This document shows positions 53,382 to 60,343 of a stretch of 60,343 bases of DNA, piece after piece (position 1 is the first letter of the stretch; each line of letters begins with the position of its first letter). Made by a program: the position numbers and the translations under genes. Below the pieces are notes generated by a model. It had not been told where the DNA came from and searched no databases. It saw only the letters and a program-made list of their open reading frames with translations. Where the stretch lies: positions 1 through 60,343 of the forward strand of contig NZ_NTZO01000088.1 of the NCBI RefSeq assembly GCF_002559405.1. Direction: 5' to 3'. The DNA comes from Bacillus sp. AFS001701. GTDB taxonomy: Bacteria > Bacillota > Bacilli > Bacillales > Bacillaceae_G.

Positions 53382-53924
53382 TTATTCATTTTCATTAATT
53401 ATAGCTAGCATTTGGTGATCTTCCCATTTCCCATTTATACGTACATTTTTCTTGGCAATTCCCTCTTTATGGAAACCCGCCTTTTCTAATACTCTTATTG
53501 AACCAATGTTATGCGGCATTACACCCGCTTCAATGCGATGTAATTTTAATTCATTAAAGGCATATTCTACAACTAACTTTGCAGCTTCAGTTGTATATCC
53601 TTTACCATTTTGTTGTTCATCTAAAGAATAACCAACAAAACAACTTTGTAAATCTCCTCTTAAAACCTCTGCTAGCATCGTAAAACCTATAAAAGCGTCT
53701 GTTTCTTTTAAAAAGATACCAAAGCCATAATACAGATCATTGTCGCTTTTCTCTTTATATGACTTAATACGATCCTGCTGAGCTTCCAAAGTATAGAAAC
53801 TCTCGTCTTTTATATATGTAAATGGTTTAAAAAACTCTCTATTTCGAACTTCGTATGATAAAAAATCCTCTGCATCTGCAACTTCTAAATGTCTTAAATA
53901 TATATTATTACCAACTAATTTCAT
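53382..53924 (-). CDS. GNAT acetyltransferase (RimJ/RimL-like)
   Basis: This is a 180-residue GNAT protein of the ribosomal-protein-alanine acetyltransferase type. It starts MKLVGNNIYLRHLEVADAEDFLSYEVRNREFF. The acetyl-CoA motif is QQNGKGYTTEAAKLVVEYAFNEL and the end is RVLEKAGFHKEGIAKKNVRINGKWEDH. The acceptor may be a protein N-terminus or a small molecule. Confidence 0.9.
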   Translation of the reverse strand: MKLVGNNIYLRHLEVADAEDFLSYEVRNREFFKPFTYIKDESFYTLEAQQDRIKSYKEKSDNDLYYGFGIFLKETDAFIGFTMLAEVLRGDLQSCFVGYSLDEQQNGKGYTTEAAKLVVEYAFNELKLHRIEAGVMPHNIGSIRVLEKAGFHKEGIAKKNVRINGKWEDHQMLAIINENE

Positions 53925-53966
53925 CTGTTTCCTACACTCCCTAATTTCTCTGCTTTTCCTGACCCA

Positions 53967-54953
53967 TTAAACGCCAGTTGCCCATATTATTCTTGGGTCA
54001 ATCTTACGGACTAGACGATATGCTATCGGTTTAAAACCATTTTTTGGCCAGAATCTCGAGGATTCTAAATTCGTTATTCTCCAATCCGTTTCGCAAAGTT
54101 TATAGCCTTCTTTGTCTGCAACAGTAAGTCCATGACGTAATAAGGCCTTACTAACACCGATTCCCCGAGAAGATTCGACCGTTGCTCCTACTACTAAACT
54201 AATGCAAGTTTCAGGTGTTAATAAATTCTCATCAGATGCTGCTGCTGATTCAAATACTTGAAAACCTACAATCTCATTTCGATGGAGCGCTAACCATAAC
54301 GTTGCCGCTTCATCATTAATAATTTCTGCGTAACCTTCCTGATAGTCATCTCTTTCTTCAATAAACCCTGGTGCAAATACCGGTGATTTCGCTTGGTGTT
54401 CCATGATTACAGTTGCTAATTCACGTATTCTTTTTTCATCTTCACTAGTAGCCAATCGAATCTGAATATCTTCAAATACTTTATCCGACGAAACTGACAA
54501 ATCACGTATACCATGAACCTGTTCATAGGCAAATCCTAAATGAAGCCAAGCATCTAAAGTAGACTTATTTCCACTTGGTACCATTACATAATGATTAAAC
54601 GAACCAAGCTCTACCATTTTCTTCGCAAACTCTGCATATAATTCACGATATAGCTCTTCATTTTCACTTTCTGCTATAGCCATTCCTGCATAATTAATCC
54701 ATGTATGACGTTCTCGATTTTTATCTGTTTGAATTGCCCCAATCATATAGCCAACTAACTCGGAATCATTCACCGCTGCAATACCAAAACGATCCTTTTC
54801 ATTAAAAAGCGCCTCAATAGCTTTCTTAGCATAAGTAGCCTCTTCAAATTTAGATGGTAACTCTGGGTTTATACTTCGGTCATACATATGACGGATAGCC
54901 AAAAGACTAGCCGCTTCATCTAAGTGTATATTTTCGAATGCGATAAATTTCAT
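53967..54953 (-). CDS. GNAT acetyltransferase with two GNAT-like domains
   Basis: This 328-residue protein appears to be a tandem GNAT. The N-terminal half (residues 1-150) is degenerate. The C-terminal half (about 160-310) has SLVVGATVESSRGIGVSKALLRHGLTVADKEGY as the acetyl-CoA site and ESSRFWPKNGFKPIAYRL at the end. The acceptor is unknown. Confidence 0.85.
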   Translation of the reverse strand: MKFIAFENIHLDEAASLLAIRHMYDRSINPELPSKFEEATYAKKAIEALFNEKDRFGIAAVNDSELVGYMIGAIQTDKNRERHTWINYAGMAIAESENEELYRELYAEFAKKMVELGSFNHYVMVPSGNKSTLDAWLHLGFAYEQVHGIRDLSVSSDKVFEDIQIRLATSEDEKRIRELATVIMEHQAKSPVFAPGFIEERDDYQEGYAEIINDEAATLWLALHRNEIVGFQVFESAAASDENLLTPETCISLVVGATVESSRGIGVSKALLRHGLTVADKEGYKLCETDWRITNLESSRFWPKNGFKPIAYRLVRKIDPRIIWATGV

Positions 54954-55047
54954 AACAAACCTCCTTGCAACTTTTACAAGTGAAAATAATTAAAAATTGG
55001 GACTATTTAAGTTATGTTTTTATTCACTCATTACTAGTTCCATAAAA

Positions 55048-55084
55048 AGAGCATTACTTCCTGCTTATAGCGGGATAATGCTCT
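55048..55084 (-). terminator. Terminator of the YwqG-like gene
   Basis: AGAGCATTA and TAATGCTCT with inner CCTGC/GCGGG pairing, followed by TTTTT on the minus strand. Confidence 0.85.
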
Positions 55085-55101
55085 CTTTCATCTAGTACTA
55101 T

Positions 55102-55899
55102 TCAGCAACAATCCCAAGTGTATAGAACATTAGTAAAATCCTTTTTTAATAAATCCTCTTTCTTAATAAAGAAGTTCGCTACTCCAACGTCACCAAACAT
55201 ACATTCAATTGTGTCATCACTATCAATTTGTAATAACAAGATCGAGTGGCTTTCAGTTTTTTTAAAATATCCTCTCGGGTCTGACTGAGTAAAGTATGGA
55301 TACCCCCCAATTCGATGACCATCTCCACTAAAATACTCAAAATAAAGCTCACCTAACTCTTCATAATCATCATTGTCAATTTCCGCGTCAAATGGCACAT
55401 CTAAATCGATTTTCTCGAAGTCCATTGCTTCAGGGGATATTGGTTGGGCAGTTAATTCAAACTTCATTGCAGCTTCTTTTCCAATTGGAAATTCATCTTC
55501 TACATCTCCAGTAATAAAAGAGAAATCTTCAATTAGGTTTGTTTCATTTATATTTTCATGATAGATGACTCTAAAGCTTTTTTGACTGGTTGGTTGATCA
55601 AAATCTTGTCCATATACATCATCAATGGCTATAAAAAATTGAAGTAAACCCGATGTTGGAAAATTTTCCATTTTTGGTAACTCAGAATAATTAATCTGAG
55701 CAAGCAATTTCATAGGCTCACCTTTTTCATCCATTGGGTACTCCATACTAACTGGAAAATAAGGATCCCCTGAAAACTTACTTTCTATTAAAGAAGTCTT
55801 CCTTACTATTGGTTCAACTTCAACTGAATCTTTAACAGTAGACTCAATTGTTTGTTTATAAATTTGTAACTCTTTAGGTAATTTTAATTGTTTAGCCAT
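55102..55899 (-). CDS. ywqG: DUF1963 (YwqG-like) protein
   Basis: This 265-residue protein belongs to the DUF1963 family of cytoplasmic proteins with no known role. Seen features are the YFPVSMEYPMDEKGEPMKLLAQINYSELP segment near residue 52, GLLQFFIAIDDVYGQDF, and the C-terminal GGYPYFTQSDPR. It ends with Asp-Cys-Cys. In other bacteria members sit near toxin-immunity loci, but no toxin gene is seen here. Confidence 0.87.
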   Translation of the reverse strand: MAKQLKLPKELQIYKQTIESTVKDSVEVEPIVRKTSLIESKFSGDPYFPVSMEYPMDEKGEPMKLLAQINYSELPKMENFPTSGLLQFFIAIDDVYGQDFDQPTSQKSFRVIYHENINETNLIEDFSFITGDVEDEFPIGKEAAMKFELTAQPISPEAMDFEKIDLDVPFDAEIDNDDYEELGELYFEYFSGDGHRIGGYPYFTQSDPRGYFKKTESHSILLLQIDSDDTIECMFGDVGVANFFIKKEDLLKKDFTNVLYTWDCC

Positions 55900-55978
55900 A
55901 AAGCACCTTCTTTTGTATATGATAATTAAATCATATCAATTTTCTTAAAATTAACAATTCAATTTAGTTAAAAATAAA

Positions 55979-56002
55979 AACCACCGTCAATTTACAGTGG
56001 TT
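55979..56002 (-). terminator. Terminator of the VOC gene
   Basis: AACCAC and GTGGTT pair across about 12 bases, followed by TTTTATTTTT on the minus strand. Confidence 0.7.
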
Positions 56003-56014
56003 AACAATTAGTGC

Positions 56015-56383
56015 TTAATGAAATTCTAAAAACTCGACTCTATTTCCAAATGGATCATTTACAAAAAATCGAGTACGGCCTTCTATTGGTGGTTCCTCTT
56101 TGATTTCAAAATTGAGTTGAAGAAGTTCCTCCCTTAACGCCTCAATATTTGTAACAATTAAACCAGGATGAGCTTTTTTAGGTGCTATAAAATCTTCTTG
56201 AATACTAATATGAATTTCTTGATTACCACAAATAAACCAGCATCCACCTCTGCCTTTTAAATTTTCCGGTTTTGGCAATTCCTTCATACCTAAAATTTCA
56301 TTATAGAATTTTCTAGCCTCATCCTCTCCATCCTTTGGACAAACTAATTGAATATGATCAATTCCTTTTACTTCAAATCCCAC
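56015..56383 (-). CDS. VOC-family (glyoxalase/dioxygenase-like) protein
   Basis: The best start is the GTG at 56383, which follows GAGAGGTG, giving 122 residues beginning MGFEVKGIDHIQLVCPKDGED. The upstream ATG at 56401 overlaps this ribosome binding site. The protein ends with FFVNDPFGNRVEFLEFH, with metal-binding His near the start and Glu near the end. It lies downstream of the phenylalanine hydroxylase but after its terminator. The substrate is unknown. Confidence 0.85.
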   Translation of the reverse strand: MGFEVKGIDHIQLVCPKDGEDEARKFYNEILGMKELPKPENLKGRGGCWFICGNQEIHISIQEDFIAPKKAHPGLIVTNIEALREELLQLNFEIKEEPPIEGRTRFFVNDPFGNRVEFLEFH

Positions 56384-56443
56384 TGTTAACACCTCTCTCA
56401 TTATGAAAAATTTATATCTTTAGATTACCAGAACTAATTAACA

Positions 56444-56479
56444 AGAAAAGCATTACTTCAATAGAAGTAATGCTTTTCT
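56444..56479 (-). terminator. Terminator of the phenylalanine hydroxylase gene
   Basis: AGAAAAGCATTACTTC and GAAGTAATGCTTTTCT form a perfect 16-base stem with an AATA loop. Confidence 0.85.
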
Positions 56480-56494
56480 CAATATTCTTACATA

Positions 56495-58231
56495 TTATAC
56501 TAGCTTTAAGCCATTTGTAATAAGATTCTTTAAAGAATCATCTTTTCTTAATGCTTCCAATTCAGCTTTTAGCGGCTCAACAATTTGCGCTAATTTAGCA
56601 TTAACCGTAGCAATTTCAAGTAATTCTAAACGTAATAACCAATCACTTTGGTGTTCACGATTAAGCTCATTATGCACAGCAATTAGTTTAGAAATACAGT
56701 CATCACAGAATGAATTCTTTTCTCTAATTACTCTAACTTCTTTATATAATTTTTCTAATTCTGTTAATGGGGCAGGTGTTTCCATTACGAACTCTACTTC
56801 TTTAATTGAATCACTAAAGTAAGATGTTGGGTCAGCTGCGCCAGGGTATGCTGATTCAATTCGAGAACCAACTGCCATATCAAAAGTTCCCCACTCTTTT
56901 TTGAATAATTCTTTTCCTTCGTAAGTAACAGTGCAGTCTTCAAATGAGATTAGTGCAACTTTGTCTTCATTCTTAATGATATTCACAATTCTACCGGAAG
57001 CGCTTACATTGCTTAAGAATTCTAAATCAACAAAGTTCCCTACGACAATACCTAAATTTTCAAGTGCAGCATCGTCACATTCTTCTAATTCAATATTTCC
57101 TTTTAGAAGTCCAATTGGTGTACCAAATCCTTTAGCATGGTAGTCTTTTCCGTGACCTTCTAATTGCTTATTGTTAATTGAAAGTGCAGTTTCGCCAGTT
57201 GTATTAACGTAAATTGCTTCACCGTTTTCATCTTTTATGATTGCATGAACAATACCAGTTACACTTAATCCTGAATTTAATTCAAATGTAGCAACGCTTT
57301 TCGATTTAAGAGCTTTATCTAAGCTTTCTGTTCCACCTACACGAAATGCCATAGTGCTTGCTAATTCTTCAGCACCTTGCATTAATTCATCAAAATCTTT
57401 ACATATGAATAATTGTGCTTGCATTTCAGTTATATTTTTCGGTTGTAATGTAGATGCTTCAATAGAAAAAGGTAGTCTTTCAACTGCATCTGTAAAGCAA
57501 TGTGTGCTTTCACCTACTGAAGATAATAAACCAGCGCCGTAAATTTTTGGATTATCTACTTCACCAATTAGACCATATTCAACTGTTCTCCAAAATACGC
57601 GTGAAATTTTTTCTGCTTCTGAAATTCCAACGATTGCTTTTTGTCTTTCTTCAACTAATTTTTGTGCAGCAGCTTTTTCTTCAGGTGTCGATTTTGGATC
57701 TTCCATTACAATCGTTAAATTTCTAACTGCTTCAAATAATTCTTGTTTTTCTTTTGTAGCAAATGCCTTTGCACCAATTGAACCAATTTTTTGTACGTAT
57801 TCTCTAAATACAGGATCAAAAAGAATAGGCGCGTGTCCTGCAGCCTCATGAATAATATCTGGAGCAGGTGTATATTCTATATTCGTTATTTGTCTAATTT
57901 CAGTTGCGATTGGTAAAATACCATTTGCTAAAAGTTCAAAAAATGCAGCACCTGGAATTAATCCATTAACGATTCCTGCACCCCAACCGATTTTTGAAAG
58001 GCACTCGTTCATTTCAGCTACATTTGGAATTTTTTCCGTTTCAATTCCTGACATCTTTAGTCCATCGACAAATGCAGAATGTGCTCTATCTTTTAATGCA
58101 TGATGATTTTGTCTCATTACATAGCGCCATACAGCGTGATCAATTGGCGTGTAAAGATCATAATTTTGCTCCGATAAGTATTGTTTCAAATGAGGTGGTA
58201 TTATTTTAGTTTCAAAAGCTGCTTCTTTCAT
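56495..58231 (-). CDS. phhA: Phenylalanine 4-monooxygenase (aromatic amino acid hydroxylase), long form
   Basis: The enzyme converts phenylalanine to tyrosine with oxygen and a pterin cofactor. The iron ligands are His128 and His133 in IIHEAAGHAPILF and Glu218 in FWRTVEYGL. At 578 residues it is about twice the length of the Pseudomonas enzyme. The catalytic domain ends near residue 300, and about 270 C-terminal residues form an extra region of unknown role, not an ACT domain. The start ATG follows AAGGGGAATTG. It is preceded by two Tyr T-boxes and is monocistronic. No pterin dehydratase gene is present in the window. Confidence 0.93.
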   Translation of the reverse strand: MKEAAFETKIIPPHLKQYLSEQNYDLYTPIDHAVWRYVMRQNHHALKDRAHSAFVDGLKMSGIETEKIPNVAEMNECLSKIGWGAGIVNGLIPGAAFFELLANGILPIATEIRQITNIEYTPAPDIIHEAAGHAPILFDPVFREYVQKIGSIGAKAFATKEKQELFEAVRNLTIVMEDPKSTPEEKAAAQKLVEERQKAIVGISEAEKISRVFWRTVEYGLIGEVDNPKIYGAGLLSSVGESTHCFTDAVERLPFSIEASTLQPKNITEMQAQLFICKDFDELMQGAEELASTMAFRVGGTESLDKALKSKSVATFELNSGLSVTGIVHAIIKDENGEAIYVNTTGETALSINNKQLEGHGKDYHAKGFGTPIGLLKGNIELEECDDAALENLGIVVGNFVDLEFLSNVSASGRIVNIIKNEDKVALISFEDCTVTYEGKELFKKEWGTFDMAVGSRIESAYPGAADPTSYFSDSIKEVEFVMETPAPLTELEKLYKEVRVIREKNSFCDDCISKLIAVHNELNREHQSDWLLRLELLEIATVNAKLAQIVEPLKAELEALRKDDSLKNLITNGLKLV

Positions 58232-58690
58232 GTCATCAATTCCCCTTTTTAAAAATTATTTCACTTAAAAATCTATTACTCTACTTTCTTAAAAATACCC
58301 GTTCTATCTATATCTTGCTAAAAGCTTTTTTTGAGCATTTTTAAGCAAGTTTCCATCATTTAACCATTTCTACTTTTTCCAAATTACTCCTTCTTTCTAC
58401 AAAATCTTTTTTTTATTCGGTATTTATAGTCGTAATCAACCAAACACATCACTCCTTTCAAACCCGAAATGTGGAAGGCGTTTGCTCAGCCCCGACAAGC
58501 ATAAGACAAAGGCCGATAAAGATTGGTTTTTATCTTTATTGGACTTTGGCTTATGACCTCGAGGGGCTAACGCCTGGAACTAGACACCACGAAATATGGA
58601 AGGCGTTCGGTGGTATCGTTCAAGTATCATTCTTTTCTCACATTTGTAGCTTATTCCGTCACATCTATACATGCACACAGGATTTTTTTA
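58232..58690. other. Leader segment between T-box terminator and phhA
   Basis: About 460 bases separate the proximal T-box from the phhA start. The segment 58232-58465 is AT-rich without a visible gene, and 58471-58620 is dispersed element C. The leader must be read through for phhA expression. Confidence 0.6.
58471..58620. repeat. Dispersed hairpin element C inside the phhA leader
   Basis: GGCGTT...CAGCCCC and GGGGCTAACGCC, together with ATAAGACAAAGGCC/GGACTTTGGCTTAT and ATAAAGAT/ATCTTTAT, form a long imperfect hairpin at 58477-58574. A second hairpin follows with ends ACCAC/GTGGT, and TGGAAGGCGTT occurs in both parts as a direct repeat. I recognise the GGACTTTGGCTTATGACCTC core as a frequent Bacillaceae intergenic repeat. 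Confidence 0.7.
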
Positions 58691-58691
58691 C

Positions 58692-58950
58692 ATAAAAAAA
58701 TCCCTACTGTGCAAACAGTAGGGACGAACTTTAAATTCGCGGTACCACCCTAGTTATTAGCTGTTTTTACTAAAACTTACTAATATCTTCATTTCATAAC
58801 GGCTCTTCACCGTCTTCCCCTCACTAATCGTTTCGAAGAAGATGCTCGTGGACTGTAATTCATGTCGTTTTATGTACTGATTTGCACCAACCACCAGCTC
58901 TCTGTTACAGGGAAAACTTCACTACTTTCGTTCCATTCATTGCTTATTAT
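58692..58950 (-). ncRNA. T-box leader, Tyr specifier (proximal copy)
   Basis: On the minus strand the conserved T-box AGGGTGGTACCGCG lies at 58738-58751. Upstream are stem I with AGAGAGCTGGTGGTTGGTGC and a specifier loop CATGAATTACAGTCC in which UAC (Tyr) is at 58855-58857. The terminator stem TCCCTACTGT/ACAGTAGGGA with T7 is at 58694-58724. Uncharged tRNA-Tyr should stabilise the antiterminator and allow transcription into phhA. Confidence 0.93.
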
Positions 58951-58978
58951 TTAATTAAATTATTTTCTTAAAATAAAA

Positions 58979-59235
58979 AAGTCCCTACTGTTTGCACAGT
59001 AGGGACGAAATAGTCTATTCGTGGTACCACCCTAAATTATTAGTATTAAAAACAATACTAATATCTTCATTTCATAACGGCTCTTCACCGTCTTCCCCTC
59101 ACAATTCGTTTCGAGGAAGATGCTCTAGGATCGTAATTCATGTGTTCTATGTACTGGTTTGCAGCAACCACCAGCTCTCTGTTACAGGGAAAACTCCACT
59201 ACTAAAATTCCTATCATTGCTTTTCGCGATTCAAT
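58979..59235 (-). ncRNA. T-box leader, Tyr specifier (distal copy)
   Basis: This is a second complete T-box in tandem, with AGGGTGGTACCACG at 59020-59033, stem I with GAGAGCTGGTGGTTGCTGC, specifier loop CATGAATTACGATCC with UAC at 59133-59135, and terminator GTCCCTACTGT/ACAGTAGGGAC at 58981-59006 followed by T6. It is transcribed first, so both switches must open in series. Confidence 0.93.
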
Positions 59236-59243
59236 TAATACAT

Positions 59244-59272
59244 ACTTTATTCCTATTTTTCGTAAATGTCAA
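59244..59272 (-). promoter_or_regulatory. Promoter of the tandem T-box-phhA transcript
   Basis: On the minus strand TTGACA (59267-59272) and TAAAGT (59244-59249) are 17 bases apart. Transcription would start just before the stem I sequence of the distal T-box. Confidence 0.75.
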
Positions 59273-59863
59273 CACTTATTCACATTATTTTTTTTGAAGT
59301 TTTTATTATTTCAATATAGCAAAAACTCTTACCTAATTAGAAATAAATATATACTTTAGACTCACAAACTAAATGTTAATTACGTATCTCGATTTTATAG
59401 TAGTAACACACTTTTTCTGTCTAGCCTAAACAAGGATTTGGCAATCAATAAAACGAAAAAGTCTATTATCTAGGCTATTTACTAGTACCATAATTTTATT
59501 CATGCAAGTTATTTTTACACTTTAATATTTACTTAATTTCCCGTAGAAAATTTACACTTATTTTAATTAGCTAAGATAATAATATTATATTAACAAAATT
59601 TATCTACGGCACATTTACTTCCTTCTCTAATAAATGTCTAGATATGTTCCTTTTATTGAGTTAACTAACATATGATATCGGTGTTTGAGCAAACATACTG
59701 CATTTTAATTTACATGCTCAAAATGGGTCGATTAGTTTACATAGTTTTTTCAGATTAAAAATTAATAAATTTATTTTGAATATTTAACCCTTTTGGAAAT
59801 ATTTGGTATTGTATACTTAATTACTGAGGAATATTTATCCAATTATTTATTTTAGGAGAACGA
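59273..59863. other. AT-rich intergenic region
   Basis: No open frame with a ribosome binding site, RNA gene or repeat is evident on either strand. The right edge holds the promoter region of the micro-ORF unit, with a -10-like TATACT near 59812. Confidence 0.5.
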
Positions 59864-59893
59864 ATGTTGTCTGTGATGAAAAAGATAATATAA
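59864..59893 (+). CDS. Nine-residue leader ORF
   Basis: ATG at 59864 follows TTTTAGGAGAACGA, an excellent ribosome binding site, and the frame encodes MLSVMKKII before TAA. It may be a leader peptide or the start of a decayed gene. The next micro-ORF begins 45 bases later. Confidence 0.35.
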   Translation: MLSVMKKII

Positions 59894-59938
59894 CAAAATC
59901 ATCTATTCTTGAATAGGAGAGTACCTAGAAGGTTAGGA

Positions 59939-60025
59939 ATGATTGTAGTTTTACCAGTTGCAATTTTAATGATTGCTGGAATTATATATGGTGTAATCAA
60001 ATTAATTAAAAGAACTCGCTCTTAA
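59939..60025 (+). CDS. 28-residue single-span membrane micro-protein
   Basis: The frame encodes MIVVLPVAILMIAGIIYGVI followed by KLIKRTRS: one hydrophobic helix and a basic tail. AAGGTTAGG stands just upstream of the ATG and a strong terminator follows at 60059-60089, so a short transcript is plausible. Such peptides include small membrane regulators and type I toxins, but no antisense RNA is evident. No family is recognised. Confidence 0.5.
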   Translation: MIVVLPVAILMIAGIIYGVIKLIKRTRS

Positions 60026-60058
60026 TTATATTATGCAGGAAAATATAGTTTTGAAAGG

Positions 60059-60089
60059 AGAGTAATCGTATTCGAATTACTCTTTTTTT
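60059..60089 (+). terminator. Terminator of the micro-ORF unit
   Basis: AGAGTAAT and ATTACTCT pair around nine bases, followed by T7. Confidence 0.85.
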
Positions 60090-60343
60090 ATTTAATTGGG
60101 GACTAAACATTTTCCTAGAGCAATTACTGTTAATATACTTAAGTGAGCTCTCCTTAAGTCTCGTATGTAAGTATAGCCCCTTTGTTCTTACGATGAATCA
60201 TAGTATTAAACATTAATTCGGACTTGTCATTTTATCAATTCTTGCTCATTAAATCCTTTTCGATTAATTCCCTTCATTTAAAATTTCTCAAAATTAATAA
60301 TTTTTTAACTTTAAATTTAATCATATTGACAATCTTTTTATAT
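60090..60343. other. AT-rich right end without recognised features
   Basis: I see no gene, repeat or RNA in this final stretch. It may contain the control region of a gene beyond the window. Confidence 0.4.

Noticed and set aside
56015-56401. Pterin-4a-carbinolamine dehydratase partner of phhA
   Set aside because: The gene after phhA is a VOC-fold protein with no dehydratase motif, and it lies beyond the phhA terminator.
58471-58695. Plus-strand open frame across element C
   Set aside because: It is the palindromic repeat and the T-box terminator read in the opposite direction, without coding signals.

Overview
The window is about 60 kb of low-GC Gram-positive chromosome. Protein similarity, strong AGGAGG-type ribosome binding sites, Crh, CtsR and CcpA-type control signals, T-box leaders and a gene order close to Bacillus subtilis place it in the family Bacillaceae. 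The genus cannot be fixed from sequence alone; a phenylalanine hydroxylase of about 580 residues with this context suggests a B. cereus- or Gottfriedia-like lineage.

Left end (1-9.9 kb): the 3' part of a LevR-type sigma-54 activator faces two lactose/cellobiose-family PTS operons. Operon 1 encodes IIB, IIC and IIA, a GH4 phospho-beta-glucosidase and a ChbG-type deacetylase. Operon 2 encodes a second IIB, IIC and IIA only. Each operon has a near-perfect -24/-12 promoter and its own cluster of TGTGT/ACACA dyads upstream, so one activator probably controls both.

Core region (9.9-29.7 kb): a DUF6509-type gene with a structured RNA upstream, tRNA-Arg(CCG), and clpP with a CtsR box on its promoter. 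Then comes the conserved block on the minus strand (in transcription order): uvrB-uvrA, yvlC-yvlD, hprK-lgt-yvoD-ppaX-yvoF, a TPR protein, trxB, a Nudix gene, rapZ-yvcK-whiA-crh. The his genes that follow yvoF in B. subtilis are absent.

Accessory and regulatory region (29.9-56.4 kb): a GntR-ABC cassette, a sigY-yxlC-yxlD-like ECF sigma operon with a matching promoter, and an MhqR-type quinone-response operon. These are followed by polysaccharide deacetylase, VanZ, a secreted helical protein, EcsC, and a 52-bp tandem repeat array. An ECF41 sigma factor sits with its FAD oxidoreductase behind a textbook TGTCACA-N16-CGTC promoter. Next are a PadR operon with a membrane-repeat protein, the Rrf2/YwnB pair with three matching operators, Lrp-LysE-LysE, YmaF, several small redox and VOC enzymes, an AirS/AirR-like two-component pair with a four-cysteine GAF domain, and acetyltransferases.

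Right end (56.4-60.3 kb): phenylalanine 4-monooxygenase preceded by two tandem T-box leaders, both with a UAC (Tyr) specifier. Tyrosine starvation should therefore switch on an enzyme that makes tyrosine from phenylalanine. A hairpin-forming dispersed repeat sits inside the leader, and a tiny transcription unit of two micro-ORFs closes the window. At least four families of dispersed hairpin elements are scattered between genes.
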